Under the pieces are notes generated by a model, which was not told the origin of the DNA, ran no database searches, and saw nothing but the letters and a program-made list of their open reading frames with translations. A DNA stretch of 64,000 bases, taken from NCBI GenBank assembly GCA_934085585.1, contig CAKOHI010000004.1, positions 55,760-119,759 of the forward strand, read 5' to 3'. Positions 54,815 to 61,816 of this stretch are shown here, piece by piece (the stretch's first letter is position 1; the number at the start of each line of letters is the position of its first letter). Source of the DNA: an uncultured Bacilli bacterium (GTDB taxonomy: Bacteria > Bacillota_I > Bacilli_A > RF39 > UBA660). Both the position numbers and the translations under genes were made by a program.

Positions 54815-54844
54815 ACAATGAAGATGTTTTTCATTGTGTTTTTT
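54815..54844 (+). terminator. Terminator of the yqeG-rpmF unit
   Basis: ACAATGAA (54815-54822) pairs with TTCATTGT (54830-54837), then GTTTTTTT. Confidence 0.9.
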
Positions 54845-54899
54845 TCTTGCATTTTCTTATTAATTATGGTATTCTAATAATAAGAAGGGAAGATTTATT

Positions 54900-56975
54900 A
54901 TGAATGAAGAAGAATTAACAAAACTTATAAATGATAAGGGTTTTACAATAGCAGATCCAGTAGCTTTTTTTAACGGAATGACTTCAAGTGAAGGAGTAAC
55001 TGTGGAAAGTGTAATTAATGAACTATCTGAACTTGAAGAAAAAATTGAAAATTCTAATAAAGTAGAAGCACAAAACTTTTTTGATTTTTTAACTGGAGTA
55101 GGTAGGAATTTATGGAAAATAGAAAGTGTTGTAAAAAAAGATAATTATTTTACGACTGCTTTAGGTGGAAGTGATTTTTTAAATCAACTTGAAAGTGCCA
55201 CGAAAAACATTGTTTCAACTGCAAATGAATATTCATATTGTTTAAATGAAATAAATGAAGATGAGACAAGACTTGCTAATATTAAAATTGAAATTGATTC
55301 TTTAAAAAATGGTAATACTTTTGAAGATAATACTTTAAAAACTGTTGAGTTACTTAATGAGTTTCAAAAGATTTCTCGTAGTTTAGATAATAAGAAACAA
55401 CATTTAGCAGATCTTAAAAAACAATTTTTTGAAGATTTTGAAAACAATTTGAAAACTGAACATATTGATATAGCAAAATACGAAGAAACGATTACAGATA
55501 AATTAAAAAGTGATATTATAGCGCTTGATGAAGCTCAACGCAAATTAAGTTTTGAAGTTTTGAATAGAGAAAAATTGAGAGATTTATTAATTGATACTAG
55601 AAATAATATTGTGCTTTTTGAAAAGGGAATACAAAAAGATGAAAAAAGATATAATGAGTTATGTGAAAAATTTGGTTTGGGTAAAGTTGTTAAAAATCGA
55701 TTTGTAACTGTAGTTCCACCAAAAAATCTAACTGAAACTTTAGGCCCTGATAGTCCTCAACCTGATGCTTTTGAAAATTTTGATAGAATTTTAAATCAAA
55801 ATACTGGTGGTTCACAACCTGAAGAAACAAAAGATGATAATAAGGAAATTATTGTAAATCAAGATCAATTAGCTAAAAAAATAAAAGAATTAAATCCTTT
55901 TGTAGAAACAGAAAATAAAGAAGTACATCCTCTTGTTGAAATAAAATACGATGCACTTGGTCATGCTGAAAGTATAATTTGTGAAAATCCAGAAGCACTT
56001 AAATTGCCAGAAGGTTTTAAATATACTGAAGGATTAGGATTTAATAATAAAGTTAGTGATGGACAAGGATTTATAAATTTAACGTATGAACCTAGAAAAA
56101 ATAGATTAGCACCAGCGGGTTCACTAAATACTCCAGAAGTAGAAGAAAATAAAGAAATAAGTTCTTTAGAAGATTTAATTTATGAAATAAAAAAATTAAA
56201 TCCAAGTGCTGAAGTAATCGTAGATAGTGAAGGAAAAGCAATAGGAATTAAAACTGATAAACCTGAAGAATTAAAATTGCCAAATGGTTATAGTTATGAT
56301 AAAGAACTTGGTATTAATAATAAAAAAGATAATGAAGAAAAATTTATGAAGATACCAGTAAGTGTTAAGGCTAAAGAAACTGAAAAAGTTGAAAAAACTG
56401 ATACTACAACAAAAAGTAGTATTCCAGAAGGAAAAGTTAAGGTTAAAAAGACTCGTAAAGCAATTTTAGCACCTTATGGAGCTGCAATCCTTAAATTTGG
56501 TGCATTAGGTGGAGGACTTGGACTTGTTCTTGGTGCTTCTGCTGGTGTGGGCTTTGCTGCTGGTCTTCCTGTAGCATTAGCTGGAGCTGCAATTGGTGCA
56601 ATTGGCCAAACAATTTACAATAAGATTGTTCTTTCTGGTAAAACTAAAAAGGTTGATGGCGAAGAATTATTTGAAGACAAAAATGTAGAAATACAAGAAT
56701 GGTCTAGTGCTGGTTATAAATCTTTAAAAGATAAAACGAAAGTTTTATGGAAAATGTTAAAAGAAAAGATGAAAAATAAAGAAGAAAAACGACCAGTTGA
56801 AAGAAAAGCAGAAGTTTCAAAACCTGAAGTGGTTAATAATCCTGTTACACCAGAACAAACTGATAGTTTATTGGAATATTTAGAAGCACAAAATCAATTA
56901 AATTTAGATGATGATCAAATAGATTATGATAGTATATTGGATTGGAATTTACCTGATGAAGGAAGGGGAAGATAA
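54900..56975 (+). CDS. Large coiled-coil protein with a tandem repeat and glycine-rich hydrophobic hairpin
   Basis: 691 residues, unknown family. Residues 30-265 are mostly helical with coiled-coil character. Two related units of about 60 residues follow: one near 330-390 (LAKKIKELNPFVE ... EALKLPEGFKYTEGLGFNNK) and one near 425-480 (LIYEIKKLNPSAE ... EELKLPNGYSYDKELGINNK). After a basic linker comes a glycine-zipper-like hydrophobic pair (ALGGGLGLVLGASAGVGFAAGLPVALAGAAIGAI, split by a turn near LP), then a Lys-rich and an acidic tail. No signal peptide. GAAGGGAAG precedes the ATG. Three bases before the DUF1292-like gene. Confidence 0.65.
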   Translation: MNEEELTKLINDKGFTIADPVAFFNGMTSSEGVTVESVINELSELEEKIENSNKVEAQNFFDFLTGVGRNLWKIESVVKKDNYFTTALGGSDFLNQLESATKNIVSTANEYSYCLNEINEDETRLANIKIEIDSLKNGNTFEDNTLKTVELLNEFQKISRSLDNKKQHLADLKKQFFEDFENNLKTEHIDIAKYEETITDKLKSDIIALDEAQRKLSFEVLNREKLRDLLIDTRNNIVLFEKGIQKDEKRYNELCEKFGLGKVVKNRFVTVVPPKNLTETLGPDSPQPDAFENFDRILNQNTGGSQPEETKDDNKEIIVNQDQLAKKIKELNPFVETENKEVHPLVEIKYDALGHAESIICENPEALKLPEGFKYTEGLGFNNKVSDGQGFINLTYEPRKNRLAPAGSLNTPEVEENKEISSLEDLIYEIKKLNPSAEVIVDSEGKAIGIKTDKPEELKLPNGYSYDKELGINNKKDNEEKFMKIPVSVKAKETEKVEKTDTTTKSSIPEGKVKVKKTRKAILAPYGAAILKFGALGGGLGLVLGASAGVGFAAGLPVALAGAAIGAIGQTIYNKIVLSGKTKKVDGEELFEDKNVEIQEWSSAGYKSLKDKTKVLWKMLKEKMKNKEEKRPVERKAEVSKPEVVNNPVTPEQTDSLLEYLEAQNQLNLDDDQIDYDSILDWNLPDEGRGR

Positions 56976-56977
56976 AA

Positions 56978-57247
56978 ATGACTGTAGATAGTGTGATTAC
57001 TTTAGAAAATGATGTAAATTGTTTATTACTTGAAAAAGCTAATTATGAAAATAATAATTATTTTCTAACTGTGGTGCTTAATCAAGAAGAAGAACCAAGT
57101 GAAGAATATGCTATTTTAAAAGAAATTATCGAAGATGGTGAAACTTTTATAGAAAAAGTTACAGATCCTAATTTAGTTATGTCTCTTCTTCAATTATTTA
57201 CATCAGATGTTAAAAAGTTTGTAGATAATTTACCAGATGAAATTTAA
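56978..57247 (+). CDS. DUF1292-like small acidic protein
   Basis: 89 residues. DSVITLENDVNCLLLEKANYENNNYFLTVVL ... AILKEIIEDGETFIEKVTDPNLVMSLLQLF follows the DUF1292 (YrzB-like) layout of an ITL-x-E/D start, a hydrophobic strand with Y-L-V, and a I/V-x-D-x-x-hydrophobic end. Function of that family is unknown. Same transcript as the large coiled-coil gene. Confidence 0.65.
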   Translation: MTVDSVITLENDVNCLLLEKANYENNNYFLTVVLNQEEEPSEEYAILKEIIEDGETFIEKVTDPNLVMSLLQLFTSDVKKFVDNLPDEI

Positions 57248-57248
57248 A

Positions 57249-57276
57249 AAGGAAACATTATTGTTTCTTTTTTTTC
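57249..57276 (+). terminator. Terminator
   Basis: GAAACA (57252-57257), TTAT loop, TGTTTC (57262-57267), then eight T. Confidence 0.88.
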
Positions 57277-57313
57277 TATATTATAGTATAATTACTTTAG
57301 AAAGGAAGTATTT

Positions 57314-57736
57314 ATGGATTGGATTTTTTGGTTAGTTTTAGTTATTATTTTAAGCTTTGTAGAAGTGGCAACTGTTAATTTAGTATCTATTTGGTTTGTG
57401 GCTAGTGGAATAGTTGCAATGATATTATCATTTTTTATAGAAGATATTGCTATAGTATCAACAATTTTTGCAATTTTGGGTATTGTGTTATTAATTATTA
57501 CTAGACCTATAGTAAATAAACTTAAAAGCAAAGATAATGTTAAAACAAATTTAGATCGTATTATTGGTGAAGATGCCATTGTAACTCAAGACATTATGAA
57601 GAATGAAGTTGGTGAAGTAAAAGTTGATGGAAAAAGATGGAGTGCTATAAGTAAAAATAAATGTTTAAAAGGGGATATTGTGAAAATTTTAAGAATAGAT
57701 GGCGTAAAATTAGTAGTGGAAAAGGAGAGTGATTAA
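57314..57736 (+). CDS. NfeD family membrane protein, short form
   Basis: 140 residues: three or four spans in the first 75 residues, then an OB-fold domain with GEDAIVTQDIMKNEVGEVKVDGKRWSA, the NfeD signature. The serine protease domain of long NfeD proteins is absent. Works with the SPFH protein encoded two bases downstream in membrane microdomains. AAAGGAAG precedes the ATG; a TATAAT box at 57287-57292 may drive both genes. Confidence 0.9.
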   Translation: MDWIFWLVLVIILSFVEVATVNLVSIWFVASGIVAMILSFFIEDIAIVSTIFAILGIVLLIITRPIVNKLKSKDNVKTNLDRIIGEDAIVTQDIMKNEVGEVKVDGKRWSAISKNKCLKGDIVKILRIDGVKLVVEKESD

Positions 57737-57737
57737 T

Positions 57738-58649
57738 ATGCCTGGATTATTACTTGCAATATTAATAATAATTATTATCATTATTATACCTAATATTAAG
57801 ATTGTTCCTCAATCAAAATGTTATGTAATTGAAAGACTTGGGTCATATCATACAACATGGCAACATGGACCTCATTTTAAAATACCTTTTATAGATTCTA
57901 TATCTAATAAAGTTACTTTAAAAGAAATAGTTAAAGACTTTGCACCTCAACCAGTTATTACTAAAGATAATGTTACAATGCAAATTGATACAGTAGTGTA
58001 TTTTCAAATAACTGATGCTAAACTTTATACTTATGGTGTAGATTATCCGGTAAGTGCTATTGAATCATTGACTGCAACAACTTTACGTAATATTATCGGA
58101 GAACTTGAACTTGATCAAACTTTAACAAGTAGAGATATAATCAATACTAAAATGAGAGCAATACTTGATGAAGCAACTGATCCATGGGGAATTAAAGTAA
58201 ATAGAGTGGAAGTTAAAAACATTTTACCTCCGAGAGATATTCAAGATGCAATGGAAAAACAAATGCGTGCAGAACGTGAAAGAAGAGAAAAAATACTTCA
58301 AGCTGAAGGTGAAAAAAAATCAAGTATTTTGATTGCTGAAGGTGAAAAAGAAAGTGCTATTTTAAGAGCAGAAGCACAAATGATGAGTCAAATTAAAATT
58401 GCTGAAGGTGAAGCAAAAGCTTTACTTAAATTAAAACAGGCAGAAGCTGATAGTATTAAATTATTAAAAGAAGCAGGAGCTGATGAGGCTGTTCTTCGTT
58501 TAAAATCTTTTGAAGCATTAGAATCTATAGCTAATGGTAATTCTACAAAAATTATAGTTCCAGCAGAACTTCAAGGGATTGCAACATTTGGTACAACATT
58601 AAAAGAAGTTATGAATGAAGATAAAAATAAAAATAAAAAAGGTGTTTAG
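57738..58649 (+). CDS. SPFH/stomatin-type membrane scaffold (QmcA-like)
   Basis: About 303 residues: an N-terminal span made of Ile repeats, a Band 7 domain (ERLGSYHTTWQHGPHFKIPFIDSI ... TVVYFQITDAKLYTYGV ... NIIGELELDQTLTSRDIIN) and a long Ala/Glu/Lys-rich coiled coil (QMRAERERREKILQAEGEKK). Such proteins form large membrane rings and guard membrane proteases. Start at the ATG at 57738 with GGAG ten bases upstream. Operon partner of the short NfeD. Confidence 0.92.
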   Translation: MPGLLLAILIIIIIIIIPNIKIVPQSKCYVIERLGSYHTTWQHGPHFKIPFIDSISNKVTLKEIVKDFAPQPVITKDNVTMQIDTVVYFQITDAKLYTYGVDYPVSAIESLTATTLRNIIGELELDQTLTSRDIINTKMRAILDEATDPWGIKVNRVEVKNILPPRDIQDAMEKQMRAERERREKILQAEGEKKSSILIAEGEKESAILRAEAQMMSQIKIAEGEAKALLKLKQAEADSIKLLKEAGADEAVLRLKSFEALESIANGNSTKIIVPAELQGIATFGTTLKEVMNEDKNKNKKGV

Positions 58650-58670
58650 TGTTAAACTAGACACTTTTTA
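58636..58670 (+). terminator. Terminator of the nfeD-SPFH operon
   Basis: GGTGTTTAG (58641-58649) pairs with CTAGACACT (58657-58665) using two wobbles, extended by A/T pairs, then TTTTT; it overlaps the stop codon. Confidence 0.8.
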
Positions 58671-58756
58671 AATTAGATTATTAGACTTGACTAAAGTTTT
58701 ATTATAAACTATAGTTAAATTGATAATTGTAAAGAATAAGATAAAAGAAGTTTATT

Positions 58757-60040
58757 ATGAAACGTAAAATTTTATATATATTACCAATTTTTATAGTTTT
58801 AATTTTATTAATAATTTTATTAGTGCCTAAAAAAGAAGAAACATTTAATGTTGAAGGTAAAGCAATAAAAAACGAAAATATTATTTCTATAATGCTTGAA
58901 ACGGATGAAGGAAGTGAAGTATACACTTCTTCTTCATCAAATACATGGCCAACTAATGGATATATATTTAATAAAGAAAGATCTGGATGCGAAAATGGAT
59001 CAATATTGTCTTGGGATGATACCCAAAAAAGTGTAATAATGAGTGGTGATTTATTAGATAAATGTTATGTCTATTTTGATGTTTGGGTTCCAACTATTGC
59101 AGATTATTGTACGAGTGGGACTAGTTTAGCAACTTGCATTAAAAATTTTGGAAATCAAGGTTCAGATGTTTCAAGTATTTATATCCATAATTCAACACTC
59201 GCAAATGGTGCAAATGATAATAGCTATAGGTATGCTGGAGCATCAGACCAAGTAAATAATTTTATATGCTTTGGCTCAACAACAAGTCCATGTCCCGAGA
59301 ATAATTTATATCGCATCATCGGAGTAATAGATGGCAAAGTAAAATTAATAAAATATGATTATACAAATAGTAATCTACTAGGAACAGATGGAGATTATTA
59401 TGGTGAAACAACACCAGATACAAATTATTATAAAGGAAGTTTGTCAACAATAAATACATATTATTGGAATTACAAAGCAGCAAATAAAGCAACAAATACA
59501 TGGAGTACAAGCTTACTAAATAAAACAAACTTAAATACAAATTTCATAAATTACATAGGAGAAGAGTGGTCAAAAAAAATAGCAACAACAACATGGAAAG
59601 TCGGAGGAAACACATATTCAAAAATAGAAGATGTAACACCATCAGAAGCATATCAAAATGAAATAGTAAATCCAGATGAAACAAATAGTACAGATAATGC
59701 CACAGAATATCAAGCAAAAATAGGATTAATGTATGTGTCAGATTATGGATATGCAGCCAGTCCAAGTGCATGGACAATAACATTATATAATTATGATGGA
59801 AAGGATACAAATGAAACTGTAATAAAGACAATAAATTGGATGTACATGGGAGTTTGGGAATGGACTATTTCCCGTTGTGTGGACAGTTCGTACTATGCGT
59901 TCGGTGTGAACGGGTATGGCAATGACACTTACGACGATGGGAGCGACGGCAGTGTTGTCAGGCCGTCCTTCAATCTTGAGTCTTCCATAACCTATGTATC
60001 GGGGAGCGGAAGCATGAGCGATCCAATTCTAATTAATTAA
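58757..60040 (+). CDS. Anchored surface protein with DGR-type variable lectin-fold end
   Basis: 427 residues. One N-terminal span (ILYILPIFIVLILLIILLV), a beta-rich stalk with NGYIFNKERSGCENGSILSWDDTQKSV and paired Cys, then a domain of the FGE/C-type-lectin type ending in VWEWTISR-CVDSSYYAFGVNGYG...VVRPSFNL. The pattern WTISR, a hypervariable Ser/Tyr/Asp/Gly/Asn stretch, then VRPxFxL is the usual variable region of diversity-generating retroelement targets. The last 150 bases are sharply GC-richer than the rest of the gene. The protein would be displayed on the cell surface as a binder. No reverse transcriptase or template is in the window. Monocistronic. Confidence 0.8.
   Translation: MKRKILYILPIFIVLILLIILLVPKKEETFNVEGKAIKNENIISIMLETDEGSEVYTSSSSNTWPTNGYIFNKERSGCENGSILSWDDTQKSVIMSGDLLDKCYVYFDVWVPTIADYCTSGTSLATCIKNFGNQGSDVSSIYIHNSTLANGANDNSYRYAGASDQVNNFICFGSTTSPCPENNLYRIIGVIDGKVKLIKYDYTNSNLLGTDGDYYGETTPDTNYYKGSLSTINTYYWNYKAANKATNTWSTSLLNKTNLNTNFINYIGEEWSKKIATTTWKVGGNTYSKIEDVTPSEAYQNEIVNPDETNSTDNATEYQAKIGLMYVSDYGYAASPSAWTITLYNYDGKDTNETVIKTINWMYMGVWEWTISRCVDSSYYAFGVNGYGNDTYDDGSDGSVVRPSFNLESSITYVSGSGSMSDPILIN
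59870..60030 (+). other. Putative DGR variable region (VR), GC-rich
   Basis: By direct count, 78 of the 150 bases from 59881 to 60030 are G or C (52%), against 18 of 60 (30%) at 59461-59520 in the same gene. Codons such as GCG, TCG, GGG, CCG and AGC, rare elsewhere in the window, cluster here. Most candidate variable codons end in C or T, as expected if they derive from AAY codons of a template by adenine mutagenesis. The fixed stretch after it (about 59958-60030) is also GC-rich and could hold the homing-initiation site. Confidence 0.6.
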
Positions 60041-60073
60041 AAATATTATTGTAAATAAATGTAAAAATTATAA

Positions 60074-60105
60074 AAAGTAGATATTTAGTATTTACTTTTT
60101 TTTGT
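60074..60105 (+). terminator. Terminator of the surface-protein gene
   Basis: AAAGTAGATA (60074-60083) pairs with TATTTACTTT (60089-60098) with one wobble, then T run. Confidence 0.75.
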
Positions 60106-60116
60106 TTGTTTGGTAG

Positions 60117-60156
60117 TATAATTATAAGACAGTGGTAAACTGTGGGAGAAAGTGGG
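60117..60156 (+). promoter_or_regulatory. mraZ promoter -10 and MraZ-box operator
   Basis: TATAAT (60117-60122) is followed by three boxes in exact 10-base register: GTGGT (60132-60136), GTGGG (60142-60146), GTGGG (60152-60156). This matches the tandem TGGG boxes bound by MraZ, so autorepression of the division cluster is expected. The last box doubles as the ribosome site. Confidence 0.85.
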
Positions 60157-60163
60157 GAATAGT

Positions 60164-60604
60164 ATGTTGCTGGGTGAATTTCATCATAATATTGATGACA
60201 AAGGCCGACTTGTTGTTCCTACTAAATTTAGAGAAGAACTTGGAAGTGAATTCATTATCACTCGTGGTATTGAAAAATGCTTGTATGTTTATTCTTTAGA
60301 AGAATGGGAAAAGTTGGTTAGTAAATTAAATACTCTACCTTTTACTAAAAAAGTAACCCGGACTTTCACTCGATTCTTCTATTCTGGTGCTACTGCCTGT
60401 GTATTCGATAAAAGTGGTCGAATGAGTATTACCTCCCCATTGGTTAGTTACGCCGGTTTAGATAAAGAATGTATAATAATCGGCGTTAATGACCATTTGG
60501 AAATCTGGGATAGTAAAGCATTTAATGAATTTATGGTGGATAATAGTGATATTATTGAAGATATTGCAGAAAGTTTGTTTAGTGGTGATAATGATGCATT
60601 ATAG
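60164..60604 (+). CDS. mraZ: Transcriptional regulator MraZ
   Basis: First gene of the division and wall cluster; DNA-binding ring protein that represses its own operon. 146 residues, two SpoVT-AbrB-like halves: LLGEFHHNIDDKGRLVVPTKFREELG and CVFDKSGRMSITSPLVSYAGLDKECIIIGVNDHLEIW. I start at the ATG at 60164 with GGGG six bases upstream; the in-frame GTG at 60152 is part of the third MraZ box. Overlaps rsmH by 11 bases. Confidence 0.96.
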   Translation: MLLGEFHHNIDDKGRLVVPTKFREELGSEFIITRGIEKCLYVYSLEEWEKLVSKLNTLPFTKKVTRTFTRFFYSGATACVFDKSGRMSITSPLVSYAGLDKECIIIGVNDHLEIWDSKAFNEFMVDNSDIIEDIAESLFSGDNDAL

Positions 60605-61505
60605 TGTACTTAAAAATGAATTAATTGATGCTTTAAATATTAAAGAAGACGGTATTTATATCGATGCTACGATTGGTTATGCTGGTGATTCTAAAGATAT
60701 TCTAAAACGAATACCTAAAGGTTATTTATATGATTTTGATCAAGATGTTAAAGCTGTAGAATATTCTAATAATGAATTAAATAAAATTGGTAATAATTTT
60801 AAAATATTTAATACTAATTTTGTTAATATGAGTGAAGTATTAGATAATGAAGGTATTGAATTAGTTGATGGAATAATATTTGATTTAGGATTTTCATCAC
60901 CACAGATTGATGATAGTAAGAGAGGTTTTTCATTTATGAATGATGGACCATTAGATATGAGAATGTCTAACCATGGGGTAAGTGCTAAAGATATTATTGA
61001 TACGTATAGTGAAAATGAATTAGCACAAGTATTTTTTAAATACGGAGAAGAAAAATTAAGTAAAGTAATTGCTAGAGAAATTAAAAAAAGCAATAAAAAT
61101 ATTAACACGACATTAGAGTTAGTTGAAGCAATTAAGACTGGTGTCGGTGCAAATTTTTTTTATAAAAATCATCCAGAAAGAAAAATATTTCAAGCATTAA
61201 GAATCGAAGTTAATAAAGAACTTAATGTTTTGGAAGATGTTTTACCTAAAGCAATTAAAAGATTAAAAGTTGGTGGTAGAATCGGGGTAATTACTTTTCA
61301 TTCACTAGAAGATAGAATAGTTAAAAATATATTTAAAAAATATAGTGAAGTTGATGAATTTGTTAAAGGTTTAGTTGAGATACCGGAAGCATATAAGCCT
61401 TTGATAAAAATTATAAATAAAAAACCAATACTTCCAAGTGAAGAAGAATTAAATGAAAATTCTAGAAGTAGAAGTGCAAAGTTAAGAATAATTGAAAGGA
61501 TATGA
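60594..61505 (+). CDS. rsmH: 16S rRNA (cytosine-1402 N4) methyltransferase
   Basis: 303 residues. MHYSVLKNELID opening, SAM motif YIDATIGYAGDS (GxGGHS is usual; here GYAGDS), DFDQDVKAVEYS, GIIFDLGFSSPQIDDSKRGFSFMNDGPLDMRM and the late GGRIGVITFHSLEDRIVKN. Start at 60594, five bases after GGTGAT inside the end of mraZ. Standard position between mraZ and ftsL. Confidence 0.95.
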   Translation: MHYSVLKNELIDALNIKEDGIYIDATIGYAGDSKDILKRIPKGYLYDFDQDVKAVEYSNNELNKIGNNFKIFNTNFVNMSEVLDNEGIELVDGIIFDLGFSSPQIDDSKRGFSFMNDGPLDMRMSNHGVSAKDIIDTYSENELAQVFFKYGEEKLSKVIAREIKKSNKNINTTLELVEAIKTGVGANFFYKNHPERKIFQALRIEVNKELNVLEDVLPKAIKRLKVGGRIGVITFHSLEDRIVKNIFKKYSEVDEFVKGLVEIPEAYKPLIKIINKKPILPSEEELNENSRSRSAKLRIIERI

Positions 61506-61509
61506 TATT

Positions 61510-61803
61510 ATGGCTAAAAAGGGGAAAAAAGTTAAATTACTAAAGGGTGAAAAAATGATGTATATTTTACTTTTGTTTTTAGTTATGGCAATTCCTATTT
61601 TTAACGTATATACTTCTTCTTTATTATCAGAAACAAATAATGAAGTTGAAAAAATAAAGAAAAATATTGAAAAACAAGAACTAGTAAATCAAGGTCTTAC
61701 AATGCAAATTGATGAACTTGCAAGTCTTGAGAATATACAAACTATTGCAGAAAGTCACGGTTTGTCTTATAATAATAGTAATATAAAGTCTGTTGGAGAA
61801 TAG
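61510..61803 (+). CDS. ftsL: Cell division protein FtsL
   Basis: 97 residues: Lys-rich cytoplasmic start, one span (MMYILLLFLVMAIPIFNVYTS), then a coiled-coil (NNEVEKIKKNIEKQELVNQGLTMQIDELAS) that pairs with DivIC/FtsB at the septum. Identified by plan and position rather than by sequence. ATG at 61510, nine bases after AAAGGA. Confidence 0.8.
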   Translation: MAKKGKKVKLLKGEKMMYILLLFLVMAIPIFNVYTSSLLSETNNEVEKIKKNIEKQELVNQGLTMQIDELASLENIQTIAESHGLSYNNSNIKSVGE

Positions 61804-61816
61804 AGGAGATAATAAT

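Noticed and set aside
59316..59831. Minus-strand Leu/His-rich frames opposite the surface-protein gene
   Set aside because: They follow from the A-rich coding strand; no start signals, improbable composition.
59870..60030. Template repeat of the DGR within the window
   Set aside because: No second copy of the GC-rich variable-region sequence was seen on either strand by eye, and no reverse transcriptase motif occurs in any frame.
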